DNA of 26,849 nucleotides from an uncultured Clostridia bacterium (GCA_947624715.1 CANQLO010000028.1:1-26849); one strand, 5' to 3'. Numbered from the stretch's first letter, positions 6,972 through 15,377 are shown. Program-made: numbers and translations. Notes: a model not told the origin generated them from the letters alone.

Positions 6972-8366
6972 ATGCAAATTAAATTATACAATACATTAAC
7001 ACATAAGAAAGAAGAATTTAAGCCAATTACAGAAAAACAAGTAAGATTATATAGCTGTGGACCAACTGTCTACAGCTATGCCCATATAGGAAATTTTAGA
7101 ACATATATATTTATGGATAATTTAAGGAGAATACTTAAATATAATGGTTATGAGTTAAATCATGTTATGAACATAACTGATGTAGGACATCTAACATCTG
7201 ATGCTGACACTGGCGAAGATAAAATGGAAAAGGCTGCTAAAAAAGAAGGAAAAAATCCTTACGAGATAGCAGAATTTTATACAAAAGCTTTTATGGAAGA
7301 TATTGATGCATTAAATATAAATAAGCCAGAGATAATCACAAGAGCTACTGATAATATTCCAGAAATGACGGAAATGGTAAAAGAAATAATAGACAATGGT
7401 TATGGATATGAAACAAGCAAAGGTATATATTTTGATGTATCAAAATTAGATAAATACCCAGTATTATCAAATAATGATGTATCAGGAGAAGAACATGGGG
7501 CAAGAATAGATGTAGACCCTGAAAAAAGAAATCCTTATGATTTTGCAATATGGATAAAAGCACCAGAAAATCATTTAATGAAATGGGACAGTATTTGGGG
7601 AAAATCATATCCGGGCTGGCATATTGAATGTTCTGCAATGGGAAGAAAATACTTAGGAGAACATTTTGATATACATACAGGAGGAGTAGACCATATACCA
7701 ATTCATCACGAAAACGAAATAGCACAATGCAAAGGTTCTTTTGGACACAATCCTGCTAACTTCTGGATGCACTGTGAGTTTTTATTAGTAGACGGCGGTA
7801 AAATGTCTAAATCACTAGGTAATATATACAGAATTAAAGATTTACAAGACAAGGGTATAGAGCCATTAGCATTTAAATTATTTTGCTATAGTTCACATTA
7901 TAGAAATAAGTTAAACTTTACATTTGAAGGAGCAAAATCTTCTCAAATAGCACTTAATAGACTAAGAGAAGGTTATATTAAGAATTTAGAATCAGATAAT
8001 AATGTAGATGACAGCATAGTAGCAGAATATGAAAATAGATTCCATGAAGCAATAAATGATGATTTAAATATGCCAGTTGCAATGGGAGTAGTTTGGGAGA
8101 TAATTAGAAATGAAATAAAATCTAAGAAATTTGCTAAACTATTAGAAAAACTAGATGAAGTACTAGGATTAGATTTAATAAATTCAAGACAATATTTACA
8201 ACAGAAAGTAGAAGTTCCAGAAGAAATTAAAGAATTAATAGAAAAAAGAAATATAGCAAAAGCGGAGAAAAATTGGGAAGTAGCAGATAAAATAAGAGAA
8301 GAAATTAAATTAAAAGGATATATAATTAAAGACACTAAAAATGGAGTAGAAGTAGACAAAATATAA
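6972..8366 (+). CDS. cysS: cysteine--tRNA ligase
   Basis: A class I aminoacyl-tRNA synthetase that activates cysteine with ATP and charges tRNA-Cys in the cytoplasm. The 464-residue product has the normal family length. It shows the HIGH-type HIGN motif (38-41), KMSKS (277-281), and zinc/cysteine-recognition residues Cys29 (YSCGPTVY) and Cys220 (WHIECSAMG), with the His pair in HHENEIAQ. The C-terminal DALR-like anticodon region runs from about 350 to the end. The start at 6972 is forced by an upstream in-frame stop, even though the SD is 28 nt away across a hairpin. There is no T-box leader, unlike thrS in this window. It follows the PBP without a visible terminator and probably shares its transcript. 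Confidence 0.96.
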   Translation: MQIKLYNTLTHKKEEFKPITEKQVRLYSCGPTVYSYAHIGNFRTYIFMDNLRRILKYNGYELNHVMNITDVGHLTSDADTGEDKMEKAAKKEGKNPYEIAEFYTKAFMEDIDALNINKPEIITRATDNIPEMTEMVKEIIDNGYGYETSKGIYFDVSKLDKYPVLSNNDVSGEEHGARIDVDPEKRNPYDFAIWIKAPENHLMKWDSIWGKSYPGWHIECSAMGRKYLGEHFDIHTGGVDHIPIHHENEIAQCKGSFGHNPANFWMHCEFLLVDGGKMSKSLGNIYRIKDLQDKGIEPLAFKLFCYSSHYRNKLNFTFEGAKSSQIALNRLREGYIKNLESDNNVDDSIVAEYENRFHEAINDDLNMPVAMGVVWEIIRNEIKSKKFAKLLEKLDEVLGLDLINSRQYLQQKVEVPEEIKELIEKRNIAKAEKNWEVADKIREEIKLKGYIIKDTKNGVEVDKI

Positions 8367-8401
8367 ATAGAAAAAAATACAGCTAAAAGAGAAGGGAGGA
8401 A

Positions 8402-8424
8402 ATGTTAGTATTTTATACTAACAT
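8402..8424 (+). promoter_or_regulatory. hairpin between Shine-Dalgarno and start of the DUF1189 gene
   Basis: A perfect 9-bp stem (ATGTTAGTA / TACTAACAT, loop TTTTA) lies 2 nt after GGGAGG (8394-8399). The start ATG is 36 nt past the SD; folding the 23-nt hairpin reduces the effective gap to about 13 nt. An in-frame TAA at 8424 rules out any earlier start. The ATG inside the hairpin (8402) opens an out-of-frame 26-codon ORF too close to the SD for normal initiation. The layout mirrors that of cysS, the gene just upstream. Confidence 0.6.
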
Positions 8425-8435
8425 AAACCAAGAAA

Positions 8436-9500
8436 ATGGAAAAGAAGATACCTTTTTTCAAGAAAATAATTATGAGTATTAAAGATTTGGATAAATACAA
8501 TCTTTTAATTTCAGAAAAATTAAGAAGAGCTATTTTATATTTATTGGAATTAATGATTATATTTACTTTAGTAGTTTCTGCTGTTATGACATATAAGACA
8601 AGTGGATATATAGAAGAAACTTTTAGTGATTTAAAAGAAAGTATCCCAGAGTTTACTATTAATTCAGAAGGCTTAAAAATTGAAAGTGAAGAGCCAGTAA
8701 TAATAGAAAAAGGAACAGATATTAAATATAAAATCATAATTAATGATGATATTACTGAAATAGATAGTTATCAAGAACAAATTACTGACTATGACGGAAT
8801 TGTATTTGTTGCCATTAAAGATAAATTAGTAATAAATGCAAATAATACTCAGACAATATATAAATATGAAGATATTACTAATACATTAGGAATTGGTGAA
8901 ATTAATAAAGAAAATGTAATAAATTTATATGAAAGCAATAGAACACAAATTTTCTCAGGTATTTTCTTAGCAATGTTTATAACAACATATTTGATATATA
9001 CAATAAGTACAGCTATAGATGCATTAGCCCTATCATTATTAGTTATAATAATTAGCAAAATGGCAAGAATACCATTGAAGTATTCACAATGTGTAATAAT
9101 ATCAATATCAGCATTGACATTGCCAATTATAGTGAATCTAGTATATACTTGTGCAAATTTATTAAATGGCTTCTTTATGCCATACTTCCAGATAATGTAC
9201 ACATTAATTTCTTATATTTATATTGTAGCAGTAGTATTAATTATGAGATCTGATTTAATTAAAAAGAAACAACTTATAAAAGCTACAATTGATATTAAGA
9301 AACTAGAGAAAGAACAAGAAAATAAAGAAGAAAATAAAGATGAAAAAGACAAAGAAAAAGATAACGGTGAAGAAGAAGAAAAAGATGAAAATGGTAAAGA
9401 TAAGCCATTAGATGAAGTAAAGAAAAGGGTTAAAAATAAGTTAAAAGAAGACAAAGATAATCCAGAGCCACAAGCTAATATAGAGGGAGGAAAAAGATAA
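8436..9500 (+). CDS. DUF1189 family membrane protein
   Basis: A 354-residue integral membrane protein that matches the DUF1189 plan. There is a short basic N-terminus (FFKKIIMSIKDLDKY), a first membrane helix (about 33-52), an extracytoplasmic domain of about 120 residues including the PEFTINSEGLKIESEEP stretch, then several helices (about 172-270). It ends in a Lys/Glu/Asp-rich tail of about 75 residues (280-354), longer and more repetitive than I expect for the family. The function of DUF1189 is not established. The stop codon lies 2 nt before the ftsH ATG, so the two are likely coupled and could act together at the membrane. That is inference from position only. Confidence 0.8.
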   Translation: MEKKIPFFKKIIMSIKDLDKYNLLISEKLRRAILYLLELMIIFTLVVSAVMTYKTSGYIEETFSDLKESIPEFTINSEGLKIESEEPVIIEKGTDIKYKIIINDDITEIDSYQEQITDYDGIVFVAIKDKLVINANNTQTIYKYEDITNTLGIGEINKENVINLYESNRTQIFSGIFLAMFITTYLIYTISTAIDALALSLLVIIISKMARIPLKYSQCVIISISALTLPIIVNLVYTCANLLNGFFMPYFQIMYTLISYIYIVAVVLIMRSDLIKKKQLIKATIDIKKLEKEQENKEENKDEKDKEKDNGEEEEKDENGKDKPLDEVKKRVKNKLKEDKDNPEPQANIEGGKR

Positions 9501-9502
9501 TA

Positions 9503-11407
9503 ATGCAAGAAGACAATGAAGTTAAAGAACTAGAAGAAAATAAAGAAGAAATAAAAAATAATGTAAAAAATAATAAAGATAACAAGGGATTTAATAAAAA
9601 AATTATTTGGATAGCAGTATTATTAATTATAATTGTAGCTTCAGTGATAGGGTATTTTGCCTATAACAAAGTTAATGATGAAAAAAATAAAGTAGAATAT
9701 ACACAACTTATTAGAGACATTGATGAAGGTAAAATAGGATCAATAGAAATGACAATGGGAAGTACAGCAGCAGTTGTAACATACAAAGATGAAAATGGAA
9801 ATGTTTTAAATAAAGAAGATGAAGCCAATAAGGAAAAATTAAAAGAGCTTACTAAAACAGTAATCATTCCTAATTCACAGGCATTTGTAGAATTAATACA
9901 AAATAAAGTTGAAGAAGGAAATGACATAAGTTTTAATCCAAAAGAACAAAATATTATTATCACAATAGGATCAGGTCTTATTGCATTTCTTCCAACACTT
10001 ATTATGATAGCTTTAATATTTGTTTTATTCCAAATGCAAGGATTAGGAGATAAAGGAAAAGTATATGACCCAAGTGTATCTGTTGACAAGATAACCTTTG
10101 GTGATGTTGCAGGACTTAAAGAAGAAAAAGCAGAAATGATTGAAATAGTAGATTTCTTAAAAGAACCTAAAAAATATGCAAAGATGGGAGCAAGAGTACC
10201 TAAAGGAGTTTTACTATGTGGTAAGCCGGGTACAGGAAAAACTTTAATAGCTAAAGCTATTGCAGGAGAAGCAAATGTTCCATTTATATCAATGAGTGGT
10301 TCAGAATTTGTTGAAATGTTCGCAGGCTTAGGAGCATCAAGAGTAAGAAAATTATTTGAAAAAGCACAAAAAATTTCTCCATGTATAGTGTTTATTGATG
10401 AAATAGATGCTATTGGTTCAAGAAGAACAAATAATAGTGGTGGAGCAGATGCAGAAAACAACCAAACTTTAAATCAGCTATTAGTTGAGATGGACGGATT
10501 TGAAACAGATGGCTCAGTTATAGTTATAGCAGCAACCAATAGACCGGAAATGCTAGATGAAGCATTATTAAGACCTGGTAGATTTGATAGAACAATTACA
10601 ATAGGATTACCAGACATAACAGATAGAGAAGAAATTTTAAAGATTCATAGTAGAAATAAAAAGATATCAAGTGAAGTTGACTTTAAATCAATAGCAGAAG
10701 ATACAGCAGGATTCAGCGGAGCTGAACTTGAAAATATTTTAAATGAAGCGGCAATTTTAGCTGCAAGTAAAAAGCATAGAGAAATAACTAATGAAGATAT
10801 AGAAGAAGCAGTTAAAAAGGTTACAGTTGGACTTGAAAAGAAAGACAAAGTTGTATCAGAAAAAGATAAAAAGTTAACTGCATATCATGAAGCAGGTCAT
10901 GCAGTAGTTAGCAGATATCTAGAAACGCAAGACAATGTAAAAGAAGTATCAATTATACCAAGAGGTTTTGCAGGTGGATATACAATGTATAAAAATAATG
11001 AAGATAAGTTTTATATTTCAAAAACAGAAATGGAAGAAAAACTTATTGCTTTATTAGGAGGAAGAGCAGCAGAAAAAATAGCATTAAATGACATTTCAAC
11101 AGGAGCAAGCAATGATTTAGAAGTTGCTATGAAAGTTGCAAGAGATATGGTTACAGTTTATGGAATGAGTGAAAACGTAGGACCAATGTCAATGAATTTA
11201 GAAAAAGATCCATATCAAATTCAACTTCTTGGAAATAATTTAGAAGATGAAATAGGAAAAGAAGTAAGAACAATATTAGAAAAAGCTTATGAATCTGCTC
11301 AAGATTTACTTAGAATTCATAGAGATAAGTTAGATCAAGTTGCTACAATGTTGTTAGAAAAAGAAAAAATAAATGAACAAGAATTTAATACAATATTTGA
11401 TGAATAA
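9503..11407 (+). CDS. ftsH: ATP-dependent zinc metalloprotease FtsH
   Basis: A membrane-anchored AAA+ protease of 634 residues that extracts and degrades membrane and short-lived cytosolic proteins as a hexamer. Two membrane helices (about 34-54 and 152-177) flank a small external domain. The AAA module has Walker A GKPGTGKT (240-247), Walker B VFIDE (296-300) and an SRH with ATNRPEMLDEALLRPGRFDR. The M41 protease has HEAGH (462-466) and a third zinc ligand Asp538 in SNDLE. Some normally constant positions differ: GKPGTGKT for GPPGTGKT, and FVEMFAGLGA for FVEMFVGVGA at the pore. It may therefore be a second, divergent paralog rather than the sole FtsH. GGAGG lies 12 nt before the ATG. It is last in the PBP-cysS-DUF1189 run. 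Confidence 0.95.
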   Translation: MQEDNEVKELEENKEEIKNNVKNNKDNKGFNKKIIWIAVLLIIIVASVIGYFAYNKVNDEKNKVEYTQLIRDIDEGKIGSIEMTMGSTAAVVTYKDENGNVLNKEDEANKEKLKELTKTVIIPNSQAFVELIQNKVEEGNDISFNPKEQNIIITIGSGLIAFLPTLIMIALIFVLFQMQGLGDKGKVYDPSVSVDKITFGDVAGLKEEKAEMIEIVDFLKEPKKYAKMGARVPKGVLLCGKPGTGKTLIAKAIAGEANVPFISMSGSEFVEMFAGLGASRVRKLFEKAQKISPCIVFIDEIDAIGSRRTNNSGGADAENNQTLNQLLVEMDGFETDGSVIVIAATNRPEMLDEALLRPGRFDRTITIGLPDITDREEILKIHSRNKKISSEVDFKSIAEDTAGFSGAELENILNEAAILAASKKHREITNEDIEEAVKKVTVGLEKKDKVVSEKDKKLTAYHEAGHAVVSRYLETQDNVKEVSIIPRGFAGGYTMYKNNEDKFYISKTEMEEKLIALLGGRAAEKIALNDISTGASNDLEVAMKVARDMVTVYGMSENVGPMSMNLEKDPYQIQLLGNNLEDEIGKEVRTILEKAYESAQDLLRIHRDKLDQVATMLLEKEKINEQEFNTIFDE

Positions 11408-11469
11408 AATATAGCACACCTTATTTTGACAATTTATATAGTTAATGTTCACAGCAATAAAAGTTAATC

Positions 11470-11567
11470 ACATAAATATAGTTATTTTTTCAAGCCTTGT
11501 TGTCGCAACGAACCTAACGGTTGTTGCTTCAGCTACGCGGCATTTTCAAAAATAACTATATTTATGT
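11470..11567. repeat. palindromic intergenic repeat, copy 1 (98 bp)
   Basis: Perfect 20-bp terminal inverted repeats (ACATAAATATAGTTATTTTT at 11470-11489; complement at 11548-11567) enclose a 58-bp core that is much more GC-rich than its surroundings. The core holds an internal hairpin (GCAAC-AACC / GGTT-GTTGC). The reverse complement aligns with the element at 19075-19195, sharing GCCGCGTAGC, TTAGGTT and GCGACAACAAGGCT. Weaker complementarity extends outward (TTCACAG at 11448, CTGTGAA at 11581). On the plus strand the stem is followed by six T residues, so it could also end the ftsH transcript. The remaining spacer from the ftsH stop to the rplU promoter holds no gene. Confidence 0.85.
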
Positions 11568-11631
11568 TTTTTAATAATATCTGTGAATTAAAACTCTACA
11601 TAATATGAAATGAAAAAATTATGCGAAAAGG

Positions 11632-11661
11632 TTGACAAGAGTGCCAATTTTATAGTATAAT
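11632..11661 (+). promoter_or_regulatory. SigA-type promoter of rplU-rpmA
   Basis: A perfect TTGACA (11632-11637), an 18-nt spacer and a perfect TATAAT (11656-11661). Transcription should start near 11668, exactly where the L21 leader begins. Confidence 0.85.
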
Positions 11662-11667
11662 TAATAA

Positions 11668-11765
11668 CTGTAAACCGCCTAAGTCGGGTAACTAAATTCT
11701 AGTTTTAGCTAGATACCTTGCATTTATGCTTAGCGAGTCTTAAAGTAAAAGGAGGTGCACCAATA
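11668..11765 (+). promoter_or_regulatory. L21 ribosomal protein leader
   Basis: The transcript start is followed by CTGTAAACCGCCTAAGTCGG, a short hairpin (AACTA / TAGTT), and GCTTAGCGAGTCTTAAAG just before the AAAGGAGGTG ribosome binding site. This order matches, from memory, the Firmicutes L21 leader family upstream of rplU, which is thought to mediate feedback control by the ribosomal protein. A covariance-model hit would settle it. Confidence 0.8.
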
Positions 11766-12083
11766 GTGTACGCAATAATTGAAAGTTGTGGAAAACAATA
11801 CAAAGTTCAAGAAGGAGACGTAGTATTCTTTGAAAAATTAGACGTAGAAGAAGGAAAAAAAGTTACATTTGATAATGTAGTTCTAATGTCTGATGGAAAA
11901 GATGTTAAAGTAGGAACTCCTTATGTAAAAGGATGCAAAGTTGAAGGAAATGTAGTTGCTCAAGGAAAAGGTGAGAAAATTATAGTTTACAGATACAAAG
12001 CAAAGAAAAACCACAGAAGAACACAAGGACATAGACAACCATATACAAAGGTTGAAATAAAATCAATAAAAGTAGCTGAGTAA
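11766..12083 (+). CDS. rplU: 50S ribosomal protein L21
   Basis: L21 binds 23S rRNA in the large subunit. The 105-residue product begins (M)[17 protein letters not shown] and ends with the conserved [20 protein letters not shown] (about 77-96). The start is GTG 11766, preceded by AAAAGGAGGTG with 10 nt spacing. A longer in-frame reading from ATG 11718 would translate through the L21 leader and is rejected. rpmA follows after 86 nt; the prp (ysxB) gene that normally separates them in Firmicutes is missing. Confidence 0.97.
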   Translation: MYAIIESCGKQYKVQEGDVVFFEKLDVEEGKKVTFDNVVLMSDGKDVKVGTPYVKGCKVEGNVVAQGKGEKIIVYRYKAKKNHRRTQGHRQPYTKVEIKSIKVAE

Positions 12084-12169
12084 TTATATACTTACAAGTA
12101 AAATTAACATAGTAAAAGATATTTGCTATAAATTAAAATAAATCTAATTAAAAGGTAGGTGAAATTGAA

Positions 12170-12511
12170 ATGGCACATCATAAAGGTCAAGGTAGTACCG
12201 ATAATGGAAGAGATAGTGAGTCAAAGAGACTTGGTATAAAAAGAGCAGATGGACAATTAGTTCAAGCTGGAAATATTCTTTATAGACAAAGAGGAACAAA
12301 AATGCATCCAGGAACAAATGTAGGAATTGGAAGTGATGATACTCTATTCGCAAAGGTTACAGGAATAATGAAAGTTGAAAGACTTGGAAGAGATAAAAAG
12401 AAAATTAGTGTATATCCAGAAGTAGAGAAAAAAGAAGTTAAAGACGAAAAGAAAACTACAACTAAAGCTGAACCAAAAGCTACAGCAAAAAGTAAAGAAA
12501 AAACAGCTTAA
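12170..12511 (+). CDS. rpmA: 50S ribosomal protein L27
   Basis: L27 lies near the peptidyl transferase centre, where its flexible N-terminus contacts the P-site tRNA. The 113-residue product starts directly with [19 protein letters not shown]. It lacks the about 9-residue extension that Prp protease removes in most Firmicutes, in line with the missing prp gene. The conserved core ([23 protein letters not shown]) spans about 39-61. After residue 82 there is a low-complexity Lys/Glu/Thr/Ala tail of about 30 residues that most L27 proteins lack. The ribosome binding site is AGGTAGGTG. The transcript ends at the strong hairpin at 12527-12560. Confidence 0.97.
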   Translation: MAHHKGQGSTDNGRDSESKRLGIKRADGQLVQAGNILYRQRGTKMHPGTNVGIGSDDTLFAKVTGIMKVERLGRDKKKISVYPEVEKKEVKDEKKTTTKAEPKATAKSKEKTA

Positions 12512-12526
12512 ATAAGAATAATATAA

Positions 12527-12560
12527 AGGAGTATATCTTATGTGATATACTCCTCTTTTT
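12527..12560 (+). terminator. Rho-independent terminator after rpmA
   Basis: A perfect 11-bp stem (AGGAGTATATC / GATATACTCCT, loop TTATGT) followed by CTTTTT. It lies between convergent rpmA and the U32 gene. The minus-strand side has only a weak T-run (CTTTATATT), but the same hairpin may serve both. Confidence 0.88.
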
Positions 12561-12571
12561 GAATTCAAGTC

Positions 12572-14995
12572 TTATACAAATCTATTAAAGTTTCCATAAG
12601 TGTATTCTTCACCTGAAAAAATATTTCCTGATTTTACAGTATTTATGGCATTATTTATTTCATCAATGCTTTCATCAAATATGCTAATTCTTGCAATATC
12701 TATATTTATATCATCAAAAGGAATTGATAATATTTTACTATTATATAGAGTAGTTATTGTTTGAACATTATCTTGATGAAGTTTGAATTTGTAACCTAAT
12801 CTATCTTTTAAATAATATTTATTTTTCTTACAAAGAGTATCACAAGTAGGATAACATCTATTAGCTTTTCCAAGTAAACAATATCCTATATTCATCAGAG
12901 GGATTCTTCCATAAACCGTAAGTTCAGTAGCAATAGGAGAGTAAGTTGCCAAACTTTTTAAAGTATCTTTATCAAGTTCAGGAGAAAGAGTAATAACATC
13001 AACTCCCAAAGATTTTAATTCATTTATAGAAGAAGTATTAAATGCATTTAAAGTAAAGTTTGCAACAATGTCGAAATTTTTATCTGTTTCAATAAGGCTA
13101 TCAGTACCAGCAATGTTAGAAATAACGAAGCCTTTAATATTGTATTTCTCAATGAATTCCTCTAATCTATTAAGAGTAATATTTCTATAATTATCTTTCA
13201 ATATAGTAGGAAGGCTTATATACATAGTTCCCTTAGTCTTTAAAATATCCAAAATATCACTAAATTTTTTACTTAAAAAATATCTAATAGGAACATATAA
13301 TCTATCAACATTTACAAGTTTGCTATAGTCATATTCTTGATAAATTTTATTTAATAACAAAGAGTAAAACACTTTCTTTTTCTTTAAATTTGGAATTAAA
13401 GATTTTTTATATTCATCAAAAGATATTATCTCATTTTTTCTTTCAAAACGAGAAATCGCCTGATTAATTAAATCATTTAAACAATCACGTCTTAAACTAT
13501 TTATAGCAGATATTTTAGGAATATATGTATTATCATCTAATATTACTCGAATGTACTTAAACTCAAAAGGAGTATCAGTCGTTTTGTTTACTTGTTCAAT
13601 AATTCGTTGTTTACTGATAGGATTGCTAATAGAATCTATAGGAACTAGGTCAACTGTTTTACATGAAGACATAGAAAAATAAGAACCATTAGTTTTATCC
13701 ATTGAATTAACTTCCATTGAAATAGGAAGTCCTTTTTTTACAGTAATAACACAAGAAAGTGGGATTTTTTTATTTTCCTTATTTATATATTCTAATATTT
13801 CTTTATTTTTATCATAATCACTTATTTTATATACTTTATCACTAATAGAAATATTTCCTTTTATTCTTCCAATAGTAATAACATCACCATCTTTAGCTTT
13901 TTTTACATTTTCTTTCTTTATCATAAGTTCAGAAACAGTATATTTGTAATCTTCATTTTGAACACAAACTGTATCGCCAATAGAAAGTTCATCATGAGTT
14001 TTAAAAGTAATCAAACCTTTTGAAGAATTATATCTAGAAATTTGACCAAGTAAAATCCCCATATTGTTAGACTTTTCAGTAAATACATAGTTATTATTAG
14101 GCTCATTATCAAGATTACCATCAGAAAAGCCACCTCTATTAAACACTTGCATAAGTTCTTTAATATCTGCATCATCAATTACATATGAATTACCACTTTC
14201 AGCTAAATCAATATATTTGCGGTATATTCTAGTAACAGTTGCAACATATTCAGGAGTTTTCATTCTGCCTTCAATTTTAAAACATTTAACGCCAGCTTTT
14301 ATTAAGTCAGGTATAAACTTTAAGCCACATAAATCTTTTGGACTTAGTAAATATCCTTTATCAATAACTTTATCAGTAGAACTTTCCACAAGTTCATAAG
14401 GAAGTCTACAAGCCTGAGCACATTTTCCACGATTACCAGAACGTGCTCCAACTATACTTGAAAATAAACACTGTCCTGAATAAGAAATACAAAGAGCTCC
14501 ATGAATAAAAGTCTCAATTTCAACATTACAATGGCTACAAATATATTCAATTTCGTGAAGTGAAAGTTCTCTAGAAAGTACAACTCTCTTAAAGCCAAGT
14601 CTTTCAAGTTGCAAAACTCCTTGAAGATTATGAGCAGTCATTTGAGTACTACTATGTATATCCATTTCAGGAAAATTATCAATTAAGTATTTAGCAAGCC
14701 CAAGGTCTTGAACAAGAATTGCATCTGCACCTAAAGAATAAACATATTTGGCTAAATTAGCCGCATCATCAAGTTCATTGTCTTTAAGCAAAGTATTTAA
14801 AGTGAAATTTACTTTAACATTGCGAAGTTTAGCATATCTTATTGCATCCCTTAAACCATTTTCATCAAAATTAGTAGCACTAGCTCGAGCATTAAAAAAT
14901 TCTCCACCAAAGTAAACACTATCAGCACCGTTTTGAACGGCAGCTTTTAAGCAATCAAAATCTCCAGCAGGAGAAAGTAATTCTACATTAGACAT
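12572..14995 (-). CDS. peptidase U32 family protein, long form (RlhA-like)
   Basis: An 807-residue protein with an N-terminal U32 TIM-barrel-like domain (LSPAGDFDCLKAAVQNGADSV at the start) and a C-terminal DUF3656-type region. The U32 signature E-x-F-x2-G-A-L-C-x4-G-x-C is present at 161-176. Cys169, Cys176, Cys192 and Cys196 are candidate iron-sulfur ligands. A second Cys cluster lies near residues 715-735 (CYPTCDTLC). Family members of this length include RlhA, which hydroxylates C2501 of 23S rRNA; prephenate is needed as a cofactor source for this and related tRNA hydroxylations. The older collagenase label is poorly supported. The SD GGAGG lies just before the ATG. It is transcribed against its neighbours and is a single gene. 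Confidence 0.88.
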   Translation of the reverse strand: MSNVELLSPAGDFDCLKAAVQNGADSVYFGGEFFNARASATNFDENGLRDAIRYAKLRNVKVNFTLNTLLKDNELDDAANLAKYVYSLGADAILVQDLGLAKYLIDNFPEMDIHSSTQMTAHNLQGVLQLERLGFKRVVLSRELSLHEIEYICSHCNVEIETFIHGALCISYSGQCLFSSIVGARSGNRGKCAQACRLPYELVESSTDKVIDKGYLLSPKDLCGLKFIPDLIKAGVKCFKIEGRMKTPEYVATVTRIYRKYIDLAESGNSYVIDDADIKELMQVFNRGGFSDGNLDNEPNNNYVFTEKSNNMGILLGQISRYNSSKGLITFKTHDELSIGDTVCVQNEDYKYTVSELMIKKENVKKAKDGDVITIGRIKGNISISDKVYKISDYDKNKEILEYINKENKKIPLSCVITVKKGLPISMEVNSMDKTNGSYFSMSSCKTVDLVPIDSISNPISKQRIIEQVNKTTDTPFEFKYIRVILDDNTYIPKISAINSLRRDCLNDLINQAISRFERKNEIISFDEYKKSLIPNLKKKKVFYSLLLNKIYQEYDYSKLVNVDRLYVPIRYFLSKKFSDILDILKTKGTMYISLPTILKDNYRNITLNRLEEFIEKYNIKGFVISNIAGTDSLIETDKNFDIVANFTLNAFNTSSINELKSLGVDVITLSPELDKDTLKSLATYSPIATELTVYGRIPLMNIGYCLLGKANRCYPTCDTLCKKNKYYLKDRLGYKFKLHQDNVQTITTLYNSKILSIPFDDINIDIARISIFDESIDEINNAINTVKSGNIFSGEEYTYGNFNRFV

Positions 14996-15127
14996 TATTA
15001 GTCCTCCATATTGTTATAATAAAATAACAGCAAAATATTTATTTACACTGTAAAGTATATGTATAATTATTAATTTCTATGTTCCAGAAAATGACGATAT
15101 ACTGGAAATATAAATAGTTGTTACATT

Positions 15128-15144
15128 TTACAATTATATTGTAA
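15128..15144. promoter_or_regulatory. palindrome in the divergent spacer 14996-15239
   Basis: TTACAATTATATTGTAA is a perfect 7-7 inverted repeat with a 3-nt centre, nested in an overlapping pair TGTTACA (15119-15125) and TGTAACA (15140-15146). It ends one base before the -35-like region of the small gene's candidate promoter, as an operator would. A second inverted pair, TTCCAG / CTGGAA, lies at 15082-15107. No ORF is seen in this spacer. Confidence 0.4.
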
Positions 15145-15171
15145 CACATAAATAAAAAAAAGCATACTATA
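15143..15171 (+). promoter_or_regulatory. SigK/SigE-like sporulation promoter
   Basis: CATACTATA at 15163-15171 fits the SigK -10 consensus CATANNNTA and is one change from the SigE CATACAAT. AAC (15143-15145) lies 17 nt upstream, matching the short SigK -35 (AC). It precedes the small Cys-rich gene by about 70 nt. The consensus is short, so chance matches are possible in AT-rich DNA. Confidence 0.45.
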
Positions 15172-15239
15172 TGATATAAAAAATAAGGTGTTAAATAAAT
15201 ATTTATGTTTATGGACATCTAAAAGGGGAGGTTTATTTA

Positions 15240-15377
15240 ATGGGTGATAGTTGTTGCTGTAATAGAAATAATGACGGAAGCTTTTTAGATAATATATTTG
15301 GAAATCAGAATACGGAGATATTATTATTTCTAGTTGTTTTTCTATTATTATTTACTACATATGGTAGAACAGTGTAA
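15240..15377 (+). CDS. 45-residue Cys-rich small membrane protein
   Basis: A short gene with a strong ribosome binding site (AAGGGGAGG, 15222-15230) 9 nt before ATG. The product begins MGDSCCCNRNNDGSF with three consecutive cysteines (5-7), then ends in one hydrophobic segment, EILLFLVVFLLLFTTYGRTV (26-45). The architecture recalls small YjcZ-like or spore-coat-associated membrane peptides. With the SigE/SigK-like promoter upstream, a mother-cell role in sporulation is plausible but unproven. A Rho-independent terminator follows, so it is its own transcription unit. Confidence 0.75.
   Translation: MGDSCCCNRNNDGSFLDNIFGNQNTEILLFLVVFLLLFTTYGRTV

Noticed and set aside
9661..10461. A 266-codon minus-strand reading frame inside ftsH
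   Set aside because: It lies wholly opposite a well-supported FtsH coding sequence, and its Ser/Phe/Leu-rich composition is what the complement of an A-rich gene gives.
11426..11431. A perfect TTGACA after ftsH
   Set aside because: No -10 box follows at 15-19 nt; the real rplU promoter is at 11632-11661.
11718..11765. A longer L21 reading from ATG 11718
   Set aside because: It would translate the structured L21 leader and the ribosome binding site. GTG 11766 follows AAAAGGAGGTG and gives the family's normal N-terminus.
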